From positions 124,001 to 188,000 of the forward strand of contig NZ_RXLO01000010.1 of the NCBI RefSeq assembly GCF_003958645.1: a stretch of 64,000 bases of DNA, written 5' to 3'. The notes beneath the pieces were generated by a model, which was not told the origin of the DNA, did not search any database, and saw only the letters and a program-made list of their open reading frames with translations. How positions within the stretch are numbered: the stretch's first letter is position 1; every line of letters begins with the position of its first letter. Positions 17,723-25,290 of this stretch are shown here, one piece after another. This DNA is from Chitinophaga rhizosphaerae. GTDB lineage: Bacteria; Bacteroidota; Bacteroidia; Chitinophagales; Chitinophagaceae. The position numbers and the translations under genes were made by a program.

Positions 17723-18601
17723 CTATTGTCCCAGTATCGGTTGGGCTTTCAGAATGTCATCGCCTACGACCTTAATGGCAAGATGCCGGTCACCATTTTT
17801 CTCGAAAGCCTCGATCATGAAATATTTATCATCTGCTATTGTGAACTTCTCGAAAGCAAGAACCATGGAATATCCGGGTGTAAAAGCCCCAATGATGGGG
17901 TTTTTCTGGTAGGTGGTTGACAGCGGCTTAACCTCCTTTTCCATTTGGGATTTCCGTTTGATTTTGCGCCGATCTCTTTGATAGCAACGGATAAAATCGA
18001 TTTCAAATGGAACGCCAGATCCATTAGAGATGCCCAGCTGGAAAAATATTACGCCATGGCTGAGGTAGATTCCGCGGACCCTCATTTTCATGGCGCCGTT
18101 GCTGTTTGAGGCAGGTCTTTTTCGGTGGCCACCGAGTTCAGTAATAAAAGCACTCGTTTTGAGGATTGAAGCGTCATCCATTCGATTGGGCAGAAATCGA
18201 ACGGCGGGAGAAGCGGCCGGGCTCGGCTGGCTGGCGAAGTCGAAAAAGTCGCGGACGGGGTGCAAACTGAAAGAAACGTCGAAACGGTACACCCTGCCGT
18301 CGGTCGTAAATATGGTGAGGTTGGTAGGTTGCAGGCTGTCAGAGGCGGCCTTCACCTTAATCACATTCCCGACACCATCCACGGGCTTGGCGAGGATTTG
18401 TGCGCTACCGCGATCTACCCCATTTTCGGCTACAGCCGCAGGTAATATAATAACTGTTGTGCGCTGGGTCGACAATTCAATGTGGGTGGTAACCACTTCT
18501 GTAGCGCTGGTGATAAAGGGTGATTGTGCTGTTGCGGAGTGCAAGGCACATGCGATCGCACAGAGAAATAGAAAAATGCGGGTGAGCATAATCGTGTTCA
18601 T
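17723..18601 (-). CDS. traN: Conjugative transfer protein TraN (VirB9-like, DUF4138)
   Basis: I start at ATG 18601, which gives a classic signal peptide (LTRIFLFLCAIACALHSATAQ). The mature part carries the TraN beta-domain pattern: an N-terminal 'VVTTHIELSTQRTTVIILP' strand set, 'YRFDVSFSLHP' near residue 125, and a C-terminal half with 'GIYLSHGVIFFQLGISNGSG' and 'FIRCYQRDRRK'. In Bacteroides elements TraN is the outer-membrane-side partner of TraM in the type IV secretion core, comparable to VirB9. It follows traM by 19 bases, in the usual order. Length fits the family (about 290-330 residues). Confidence 0.88.
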   Translation of the reverse strand: MNTIMLTRIFLFLCAIACALHSATAQSPFITSATEVVTTHIELSTQRTTVIILPAAVAENGVDRGSAQILAKPVDGVGNVIKVKAASDSLQPTNLTIFTTDGRVYRFDVSFSLHPVRDFFDFASQPSPAASPAVRFLPNRMDDASILKTSAFITELGGHRKRPASNSNGAMKMRVRGIYLSHGVIFFQLGISNGSGVPFEIDFIRCYQRDRRKIKRKSQMEKEVKPLSTTYQKNPIIGAFTPGYSMVLAFEKFTIADDKYFMIEAFEKNGDRHLAIKVVGDDILKAQPILGQ

Positions 18602-18620
18602 TTTAATTTTTTTTTGATTT

Positions 18621-19964
18621 TTATTTGATAGAGTTTCCGTCACGTAACAGCAGTGGATAATCACTTTTGATGGTTACCCGAATGAGCTTGACCTTTTTTG
18701 TGAGGAGGTTCTTGGCAGCTTCGATGCCGGCGGCCGTGGCTTGGGCGCCCAGGGATGGATCAAGGCTGCTCATGGAGATAGCCTGGATGGCCTCGTTGGT
18801 TCCTTGTTTGGCTGCATCTCGGGTAATACTGCCGGGAATCCGAATCCCAGGCAGGCCGTCAAGGCCGTAGGCAACCAGGCTAACCGGATAGAGCACTTGT
18901 CCGTGACGTAGCGTTGTAAAAGTGCAAAGCAATCGTTCTCCATTAAGCGTGCATTTGCCATAAAGGAAAGTGCCCGCCGATATGCGTTGTCCCTGGATAA
19001 AGACGTCCTGGGCGATCCGGACTTTGAGCGTAGATCCGCTGACCAGTGTTTGATTCTCATGCACAACGGCTGCGATGGAAGGCTCCAGGTTAGCATCTGC
19101 CACGGCCGTTTCGGCGGAAAGCTCAAAGAAACCCTCAGTTTGTGGTGGAGAGACACGTACGGGTAGCGCTGTCCTTGCACCGATTGCTGCTTGCCTTTCC
19201 CCGAGCATAGGGTCAATCAGGCTGCGATCTCTGAGCGGTGCTACATGGAGTCCCTTGTCCTGGTGGGGTTGCTGTTTATCCATGCGCTCTTTGACCCGGT
19301 TTGGGTGCTGGATGTCGAGGACCTTGTCCAGCATGCCATTCATCATCGAGAGCTCCGGGTCTCCCTGTGTAGGGCCTGTGTCCTGCTGCAAGGCTGCCAT
19401 GGTGGTCTCCAATTGCTTGATGACAGATTCGTCAGGACTGCTCTGGCTGGTAAGATCTACAGATGGCTCCGGCTCTTTTTCAGGCTCATTAATCGCTTTT
19501 TGGAGGGCAGCGAGCTTACGTTCAAGCTCATCGGCGGGGTCCGCTTTCTTAGCCCTGCCCTGGCCGGAAAAACTTCTGCCCACCCTTGCGCGGCTGCCGG
19601 AAAAAGGTGAAAGCACCCGACCCTGATCGTCTATATCAGCTAACCCTTCCGATGCCGTTTGATCCGTTTCCAAATCCTGTTCGGCCTGCTCAAAAAGGTT
19701 CATTGATGAATGCCGCTCCTTGCGGCGGCTGGCCGAGTCCTTATCGTCGGCCTGGTAGAGCGTGAGCTTGTCTTCAGTTTTGTCCTTGAGCTGGGGACTG
19801 GGCAAAAAGGTATTGAGTCCTTTGGCCTCCGCAACAGCTTTTGCGTCGGCAGGCGCCGATCCACCGCCAAGGGCATAGAAGAGCATGGCGGCAAAAGGAA
19901 TGATGACCAGCGGCGCTGCCAGCAGTACTTTGGTCTGGCCGGGACGATTGGTTTGGTTACTCAT
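18621..19964 (-). CDS. traM: Conjugative transfer protein TraM (VirB10-like)
   Basis: The 447-residue protein has an N-terminal membrane anchor (residues about 12-32, VLLAAPLVIIPFAAMLFYAL) and a long Gln/Asp/Pro-rich periplasmic linker. The C-terminal domain (about 300-447) has the TraM signature: 'GSTLKVRIAQDVFIQGQRI', 'AGTFLYGKCTLNGERLL', 'YPVSLVAYGLDGLPGIRIPG'. TraM is the VirB10-like scaffold spanning the periplasm and joins TraK, TraN and the energy-providing ATPases. Its start overlaps the end of the upstream gene by 8 bases, suggesting translational coupling. Confidence 0.93.
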   Translation of the reverse strand: MSNQTNRPGQTKVLLAAPLVIIPFAAMLFYALGGGSAPADAKAVAEAKGLNTFLPSPQLKDKTEDKLTLYQADDKDSASRRKERHSSMNLFEQAEQDLETDQTASEGLADIDDQGRVLSPFSGSRARVGRSFSGQGRAKKADPADELERKLAALQKAINEPEKEPEPSVDLTSQSSPDESVIKQLETTMAALQQDTGPTQGDPELSMMNGMLDKVLDIQHPNRVKERMDKQQPHQDKGLHVAPLRDRSLIDPMLGERQAAIGARTALPVRVSPPQTEGFFELSAETAVADANLEPSIAAVVHENQTLVSGSTLKVRIAQDVFIQGQRISAGTFLYGKCTLNGERLLCTFTTLRHGQVLYPVSLVAYGLDGLPGIRIPGSITRDAAKQGTNEAIQAISMSSLDPSLGAQATAAGIEAAKNLLTKKVKLIRVTIKSDYPLLLRDGNSIK

Positions 19965-20460
19965 TTGATTGACTTTTAATGAATGGAGGAATGATGATGG
20001 GGTCCAGCGTAGGAAAGATGGCGCGCTCTACGCGCAGAATAGAGTCGAGCAGGCCGGGTCGGTTGCGTTCCAATTCCATGATTTCATCTCTTCCCGCCGG
20101 CGTGGACAGCAGGCTATCCAGCCGGTGTCGCAGCTCTTTAAATGCGATGCTGTCGCGCTCATTATATCCGGCACGGGCCTTTGGCGTTATCCAGTAGGAT
20201 GGAATTGGAGCGATTCTCGCCTTTTGGGCTGTGGACTTCACCAGGCGGCTGTTGTCAAATGCGCCGGTGGCTAGCAGCGTAGTCATAGCGGCTGTGAACA
20301 GGATTAAAAAACAAATTTTATCACGTCTGCTCCAATTCGCTGTACGCTGGTTGAGTCGATCTGCCAGTCGGTGCTGCGCACCAGTCACCCTACCTGAGAT
20401 TTTCTGTACAAATGGTCCTAGCAGGCCGGGCTTGTTTTTGGCTTTTAGTCTCTTCCACAT
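19957..20460 (-). CDS. traL: TraL-position inner-membrane protein of the conjugation operon (167 aa)
   Basis: Located between traK and traM, where Bacteroides operons carry traL. It has a basic cytoplasmic N-terminus (about 50 residues rich in Arg and Lys), one membrane span (about 50-67, ICFLILFTAAMTTLLATGAF) and a periplasmic helical domain with an Arg/Glu-rich repeat. The gene overlaps traM by 8 bases and lies 3 bases after traK, so the three are tightly coupled. The sequence itself is weakly conserved, and I rely mainly on order and topology for the name. Its likely job is a structural accessory of the type IV secretion core. Confidence 0.65.
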   Translation of the reverse strand: MWKRLKAKNKPGLLGPFVQKISGRVTGAQHRLADRLNQRTANWSRRDKICFLILFTAAMTTLLATGAFDNSRLVKSTAQKARIAPIPSYWITPKARAGYNERDSIAFKELRHRLDSLLSTPAGRDEIMELERNRPGLLDSILRVERAIFPTLDPIIIPPFIKSQSNE

Positions 20461-20463
20461 AGC

Positions 20464-21078
20464 TTAACGGTTTTCGAGGTGGAGGTCCTTGTTTTCCAGC
20501 GTCAGCCATTTCTCGATCAAAAACCCGTGCGGATTGTTGTCGGTACGTTCCACGGTACGTAGGTAGCCCTCGGTAACGACGCTGCGTGTAAGGATCGCCG
20601 TTGACCGGACAATTTGCTGCTTGCCATAGTAGCGCCAGTAATACGGGTAATGCGCCATGGAGAAGGAAATGGAGTCGCAGGTAATCTGTTGGCTGATATT
20701 GCCACGGATGATACCGGCGTAGTAAGATTTTTCCTTCAGGTCATCGTACTGGGCCTTGGCGCTCCTGTCGGCCAGGTAGAGCGCTTGTCGGATATTAGTT
20801 TCAATGGCCTTATCGTCGGGAGAGAGTGTGAAAAATAGCGAGTGGAAAGTCTTTACATGATCCCGTGCTTCCACGGGTATGTTTTCCTGGCGCGTACTGC
20901 TGGTGGCTACCAGCACTTTGCCGTCGGCAATGACGTACAGCTTCTCGGACATCTGATTGGCCATTTGGGCATATCGGGCCACGCCGTAGCCCATCAGCGC
21001 CGTATAGCTGATGATGACCACTATCATAAACAAGCGCGTTTGTTTGAAAGCAGAATCGATATTTCTGAGATGTTGCAT
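20464..21078 (-). CDS. traK: Conjugative transfer protein TraK (VirB8-like)
   Basis: The 204-residue protein has the TraK layout: a short N-terminus ('LRNIDSAFKQTRLFMIVVII'), a single membrane span at about 14-34, then the conserved 'YVIADGKVLVA' and 'VEARDHVKTFHSLFFTLSPD' in the periplasmic domain. The C-terminus contains 'RTDNNPHGFLIEKW'. These are typical of Bacteroidota TraK, an assembly factor of the type IV secretion channel with a VirB8-like fold. It follows traJ by 36 bases and precedes the TraL-position gene by 3. Confidence 0.95.
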   Translation of the reverse strand: MQHLRNIDSAFKQTRLFMIVVIISYTALMGYGVARYAQMANQMSEKLYVIADGKVLVATSSTRQENIPVEARDHVKTFHSLFFTLSPDDKAIETNIRQALYLADRSAKAQYDDLKEKSYYAGIIRGNISQQITCDSISFSMAHYPYYWRYYGKQQIVRSTAILTRSVVTEGYLRTVERTDNNPHGFLIEKWLTLENKDLHLENR

Positions 21079-21114
21079 CGCTAAATTGTTGGGTATGTTG
21101 CCGTGTTGAATTGA

Positions 21115-22272
21115 TTATTGGAGCTTGTCACGGAAATAGCCTGATGCCGATGAACTGGGGCCATAGCCGCCGCGCATCTGAAGATTTTGGTCACCAAAAG
21201 CATCCGCGGCCATGCCGGTGGCCATAGCAGCCGAGCTGCCAAAGGAGTTGGCGCTGCCAAATGATAAATTGGTGATTTTACTAGTGATCAGCGATCCGCC
21301 TCCAGCGTTTACTATGAGGTTGGCCATTGACGGAACGGTGAAATAAGCGACAATGCCGATGAGCATGAAGACCAGGTAACCCACGTCGCTGGTAGTAAAA
21401 AAGGTATCACCGTACTCTTGCACCTGCCCGATGTCGATTTCAATCATTTTTTCCTGGATCCTTCCGAGCATGGCGCCGAGAATATTGGCCACCGGCAGCC
21501 AGAGATAAAAGTTGACGTAGCGGGCTAGCCAAACCGTCAGGCTATGATGGAATCCGTCGAAAACAGAGAGGGCAAAAACAAACGGCCCCAGCATAGCACA
21601 GATAAGGAGATTGAACGTCCGCAGGGTATTGATGCATAAAGCGGCAGTCTCGTAGAGCAGCTGTAGTAAAAAGCTCAAGATATCTTTAAACCAGTTTTTG
21701 AGGCTGTAATAGGATTTGCTCATGGCAAATTCAATGTCATTGCCAATGCCGCCGAATAGCCCCTCGTCGTCAATTTCATCGGGATGCGTGTATTGCATCC
21801 AGACATCGCGGTCCCCTTCTCCATCATTGACGCCATACATTTTATAGGACATGGAGTTTTCCATTTCCTGCTGGCGCTTGGCGATTAGTCGCTCTACGGA
21901 TGCATTGGTTTCGTCCACGAGCTCCTGGGTGGCTGCTTTGGTTGGGGCTAGCACCCCTTCCATCAGCCAAATAACCTGGTTAAAGAAAATTATGCACCAC
22001 GTCAGCACGAAAGGTCTGAGCAAGGGGAAGAAGTCTATGGCCTCCGCGTTAGCAATGTGTTTCCACACACGGTAGCCGATGTAAAAGACCGCCGCAAAAC
22101 CAGCGATCACCTTGCAGGCACGCAGCACATCGCTACTGAAGACGAGCATTTCCTGGAATAAGTCATCCAGGATGGAGTGTAGGCCACGGATATCTTCCGG
22201 CAACCCCTGCGCAAATAGAAAATGTGGTGCTAACAAGAGCAGGCAGGCTATGAGGAGCGTTTTAGGAGACAT
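21115..22272 (-). CDS. traJ: Conjugative transfer protein TraJ (VirB6-like)
   Basis: The 385-residue protein has a signal peptide or first span (LLIACLLLLAPHFLFAQG) and then multiple membrane segments (about 50-75, 85-105, 200-240, 255-275, 305-325). Conserved TraJ stretches are visible: 'KVIAGFAAVFYIGYRVWKHI', 'DFFPLLRPFVLTWCI' and 'WLARYVNFYLWLPVANILGA'. TraJ is the polytopic inner-membrane component thought to act like VirB6 in the translocation channel. The C-terminus is Gly/Ser/Ala-rich. Its position upstream of traK is standard. Confidence 0.94.
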   Translation of the reverse strand: MSPKTLLIACLLLLAPHFLFAQGLPEDIRGLHSILDDLFQEMLVFSSDVLRACKVIAGFAAVFYIGYRVWKHIANAEAIDFFPLLRPFVLTWCIIFFNQVIWLMEGVLAPTKAATQELVDETNASVERLIAKRQQEMENSMSYKMYGVNDGEGDRDVWMQYTHPDEIDDEGLFGGIGNDIEFAMSKSYYSLKNWFKDILSFLLQLLYETAALCINTLRTFNLLICAMLGPFVFALSVFDGFHHSLTVWLARYVNFYLWLPVANILGAMLGRIQEKMIEIDIGQVQEYGDTFFTTSDVGYLVFMLIGIVAYFTVPSMANLIVNAGGGSLITSKITNLSFGSANSFGSSAAMATGMAADAFGDQNLQMRGGYGPSSSASGYFRDKLQ

Positions 22273-22310
22273 AAAGGATAAGCATTGAAAGTTTTAAATA
22301 CATGGAGCAG

Positions 22311-22949
22311 CTATTCGATGTCGTGGAGGTTCTTGAGCGTCTTGAGCTCAGATTGGTCTCGCATCCGTTCAATGGCCAGCATCGTTTGTTGGTTGTTGAA
22401 CCGGCGAAGAAACATGAGCTGCTTTTCCACGCCTGCAAATACGCGGTCGATGGCATGGATGCGCTCATCATCACTCATGCGAAGTGTCCGGGCAGTAACG
22501 ATCATGAGCAGCTCGTCCAGGCTTTTAAGGCCGTCATCCAGCAGCCTCCCATACACTTCGGCCAGGTATACGAGTTGTTCAGGTTTGAAAGCGCCCGATC
22601 GTTGAAAGCGCCGGTAGGCAGCTTTGTATTCCTTGATGATGCGTTGCTGGTAGTCTATGATTTGGACCACGCGTCGGTATTTCTTTACTGTGGGACTGAC
22701 CAGGGTGAGCGCATCAAGAAAGAGGTCATGGAGCTCGAAATTGCCGCTGGTGACGATTTTGATCTTGGTATAGCCGTCGGAGACGATTTTATAGCCGTCA
22801 TACATCCGCTGCAGGATTTCCCGCAGCTGATTGAGCTTTTGGATATTGAGGATGAGTACGGCGGTTTCATGTTCCTGTGCCCTGGTAGGCAATGGAACTG
22901 ACAGGGAGGCAACATGGGCAATGAGCATTGCTGAGAACAGGTGTCTCAT
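22311..22949 (-). CDS. traI: TraI-like conjugation protein, copy 1 (212 aa)
   Basis: ATG at 22949 gives MRHLFSAMLIAHVASLSVPLPTR, a signal peptide; the longer frame to 23147 is the shadow of the neighbouring gene. The mature protein is almost entirely helical. It ends in the element seen in all three TraI-like genes here: 'MSDDERIHAIDRVFAGVEKQ' followed by 'MRDQSELKTLKNLHDIE'. This matches Bacteroidota conjugal transfer TraI (DUF4141-type, VirB5-like position). It is likely periplasmic and associated with channel assembly. It is the closest copy to traJ. Confidence 0.75.
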   Translation of the reverse strand: MRHLFSAMLIAHVASLSVPLPTRAQEHETAVLILNIQKLNQLREILQRMYDGYKIVSDGYTKIKIVTSGNFELHDLFLDALTLVSPTVKKYRRVVQIIDYQQRIIKEYKAAYRRFQRSGAFKPEQLVYLAEVYGRLLDDGLKSLDELLMIVTARTLRMSDDERIHAIDRVFAGVEKQLMFLRRFNNQQTMLAIERMRDQSELKTLKNLHDIE

Positions 22950-22968
22950 AAAAAAAGAATTGGAGCGG

Positions 22969-23622
22969 TTATTTGATTTCGTGATAGCTGCGCAGCACAG
23001 CGCTTTCGGCTTGCTCGCCCTGCATGGCGGCAGCTTTGCCCATGACATGGGCATAGTAGGATTTGATAAAAAGGACCCGTTTGCTGGCGTAGGACTCCAG
23101 TGCATCGATTTTTCGGATCCGCTCGTCGTCGGAGAGCTCCAGGTCACCGTCCCTGAGAACGGTCATGAGCTCATCCAGGCTTGCCGTCATGTCCGAACGA
23201 AGCTTTTGGAGCGTTTCTTCGACATACCGCTTATCGTCGTCCGAGAGTAGTGGGTGTTGGTTTGTACGTTTGAGCAAATCTGCCGAGGTCCTGGCGATAT
23301 AGGTGTGGTGGTCGATGATCTTGCGGACAGCGGGGTAGTTTTTGATCTGGCGGTTGACCAGCTTAAGGGACAGGTAAAAGACGTCATGAAGGTTGAGCTC
23401 ACCATTTTTGGCCTGTTGGATGAGCTTGTTTCCCTGGCTCACGAGCTTATAGCCCTCTTTGACGAATCCGAGATAGACCTGGAGCTCGGCAATCTGCTGG
23501 CCGAGATACTTGATTTCAGTCTTTTTCTGCTTGAAGAATTCGTTCCAGGTAAAGCTAACCTGGGCGCTGCATGAGAGGGAGACTGTCAAAAATATGACGG
23601 CACCCCATAGCCGCTTTTTCAT
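22969..23622 (-). CDS. traI: TraI-like conjugation protein, copy 2 (217 aa)
   Basis: ATG at 23622 starts a clear signal peptide (MKKRLWGAVIFLTVSLSCSA). The mature chain is helical and ends with the family pattern 'LSDDERIRKIDALESYASKR' and 'SAVLRSYHEIK'. It resembles copy 1 throughout ('FVKEGYKLVSQGNKLIQQ' against 'MYDGYKIVSDGYTKIKIV', 'GELNLHDVFYLSLKLVN' against 'GNFELHDLFLDALTLVS'). The pair looks like a local duplication, 19 bases apart. The role is presumably the same periplasmic or VirB5-like function. Confidence 0.75.
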   Translation of the reverse strand: MKKRLWGAVIFLTVSLSCSAQVSFTWNEFFKQKKTEIKYLGQQIAELQVYLGFVKEGYKLVSQGNKLIQQAKNGELNLHDVFYLSLKLVNRQIKNYPAVRKIIDHHTYIARTSADLLKRTNQHPLLSDDDKRYVEETLQKLRSDMTASLDELMTVLRDGDLELSDDERIRKIDALESYASKRVLFIKSYYAHVMGKAAAMQGEQAESAVLRSYHEIK

Positions 23623-23691
23623 GATAAAAAGCTTTAACGTGTTTGAAAAATGATTTTTCAACACGTCCGGGCTGTGGAAAGCCTGCGCAGG

Positions 23692-24111
23692 CTACCGGCG
23701 CCGAAATAATCTTCCTCGTAGCATATCTTCCCATGGCCGTTTGGGCTGGTAATACCGGATAATCACGGTTTGTGATGCCAGTATCTCATGGTTAGAGTGG
23801 AGGCGGATGATGTCGGGCCGTGGCGCATTGTGGGAGATGTGCTGCTCACGAACCTGGAAACCTTTGATGCGATCGTAGGAAACCTTGAACGTAACCTTTA
23901 TGTCGTCGTAGGGTGTGTGGGTGATAATGGATAGGGCCAGATCTGCGTACTTCGGATGTCGAAAATCGGCAGCTAAGGCGAGTAATAATTGATCTAAAAA
24001 GACCGCTCGACCGCGTGCGCCAGCTTTCATGTCCGCCAGAAACCGCCCGCGGTATCCTTTTGCCTCCATTAAGTCCGTAAACTGGGTACAATGCTCTGTG
24101 TACTGATCCAT
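23692..24111 (-). CDS. Hypothetical conjugation-operon protein (139 aa)
   Basis: A small soluble protein inside the tra operon, between two TraI-like genes, with a 9-base gap to the upstream one. The first 60 residues are helical ('YRGRFLADMKAGARGRAVFL'). The second half contains beta strands ('DDIKVTFKVSYDRIKGFQV') and a basic C-terminus (RPWEDMLRGRLFRRR). There is no signal peptide. I do not recognise a family. The position and tight spacing argue that it serves the transfer machinery, perhaps as a cytoplasmic accessory. Confidence 0.65.
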   Translation of the reverse strand: MDQYTEHCTQFTDLMEAKGYRGRFLADMKAGARGRAVFLDQLLLALAADFRHPKYADLALSIITHTPYDDIKVTFKVSYDRIKGFQVREQHISHNAPRPDIIRLHSNHEILASQTVIIRYYQPKRPWEDMLRGRLFRRR

Positions 24112-24120
24112 GTGTGCGGG

Positions 24121-24798
24121 CTATTGGTTAATACCATAATAAGCGCGTAGCGTAGCCAGTTCAGACTTGTCCCTTGCTTTTTGGATGCGGGCCAACACAT
24201 TCTGGTTGGTGAAGGACCGGATATCATTGAGGTTCTTTTGTACACGGGCGTCGGTCTCGGCGATGATCTCCAGGCGGCGCGCATCCCCCATTTGGGTGGA
24301 AAAGGAGTTGATCACGCTGGTAATCTGGTCTATATTTCGGATACTTTCGTTCAAAATGCCCAGGTACACTTTCATCATGCCCTCGATCTGCTCGGGCTTG
24401 AAGTGCTTGTCTCCGGAAAACAGCTTGACGGCTCTCTTGTATTCCTGAAGGACCTGGAGCTGGTTCTCAACGATTGCCTTGGTCCTCTTATAGGTCGCTA
24501 TGGCGTTCTTCACCTTCCAGAGCTCATCATAATAGGAGGAGAATAGCTTGCGTTGTTTCTCCGTCCACTGGAAGATTTCGTCCAGCTTGAGCTTTGCCAT
24601 CAGGTTCTCCAGCGCTTTTTGGACGTTCTGCAGTTTGATGGTAGCATTTTGCAAACGCTGCACTGCGAGGTCCATCGCTTTGAGCACTTTCTTTATCACC
24701 GCGGTAATGACCTGGCTTATCGGTTCGGCATGAGCCGGACGCGGCGTGACCATCACCAAACCTATCGTCAAGGCGATAGTCAAAATCAACTTATTCAT
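24121..24798 (-). CDS. traI: TraI-like conjugation protein, copy 3 (225 aa)
   Basis: It has a signal peptide (MNKLILTIALTIGLVMVTPRPAHA) followed by 'EPISQVITAVIKKVLKAMDL' and a long coiled-coil-like region typical of the TraI proteins annotated in Bacteroidota conjugation operons. The C-terminus again has 'KARDKSELATLRAYYGINQ', parallel to copies 1 and 2. This copy matches my memory of the canonical TraI best, and it is next to the traG block. It is presumably periplasmic and possibly VirB5-like. Three consecutive relatives in one operon is unusual. Confidence 0.8.
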   Translation of the reverse strand: MNKLILTIALTIGLVMVTPRPAHAEPISQVITAVIKKVLKAMDLAVQRLQNATIKLQNVQKALENLMAKLKLDEIFQWTEKQRKLFSSYYDELWKVKNAIATYKRTKAIVENQLQVLQEYKRAVKLFSGDKHFKPEQIEGMMKVYLGILNESIRNIDQITSVINSFSTQMGDARRLEIIAETDARVQKNLNDIRSFTNQNVLARIQKARDKSELATLRAYYGINQ

Positions 24799-24844
24799 GG
24801 TCGAGGCATTTTGCTATTGAATTGCCTCTGCATGTGCTCTATTG

Positions 24845-25225
24845 CTACTTCCGGTTGTAGATATTTCCCCCACTGTGGAGTGTGCCCTTTGCGGGGTCAA
24901 TGTAGAAGACTTTTTCCGTCTCGTCGACTAATATGGCGCCTCGATCCTTATCATATACGCCGACGCCACTGGTGACTTTATAGGAATTAGGTTTGTCCTT
25001 TTGAACGTACTCGATCCCGACCCGGCGCTCGTAGCGGTACGAACCCATTTCCGAACCGTCGATGCGACTCAACACGATGGTATCGGCAACGCTGACAATA
25101 TCGGAGGTGTTAGCCCGAACATAGGTGCCGGCAATTTCTTCTGCTGCTGGCCGTAGGAACCGGTAAATCAGCAGGACGCAAACGCCCACAACTAACAGTA
25201 AAAATACCATTATGAGGTTACGCAT
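24845..25225 (-). CDS. Membrane-anchored hypothetical protein of the tra operon (126 aa)
   Basis: One N-terminal membrane span (residues 4-23, LIMVFLLLVVGVCVLLIYRF) is followed by a small beta-rich extracytoplasmic domain ('IAGTYVRANTSDIVSVADTI', 'YRYERRVGIEYVQKD'). The fold suggests a lipocalin-like or barrel-like domain, but no family is certain. It lies between traG and the third TraI-like gene, and similar small anchored proteins occur at this place in Bacteroidota elements. It is likely a periplasmic accessory of the secretion channel. Confidence 0.65.
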   Translation of the reverse strand: MRNLIMVFLLLVVGVCVLLIYRFLRPAAEEIAGTYVRANTSDIVSVADTIVLSRIDGSEMGSYRYERRVGIEYVQKDKPNSYKVTSGVGVYDKDRGAILVDETEKVFYIDPAKGTLHSGGNIYNRK

Positions 25226-25290
25226 ATGTGTGAAGGTTTTAGTGTTAAAAATGCAGCAAAGACCTATCCAAATTTCTAGTTTCCGGATCT

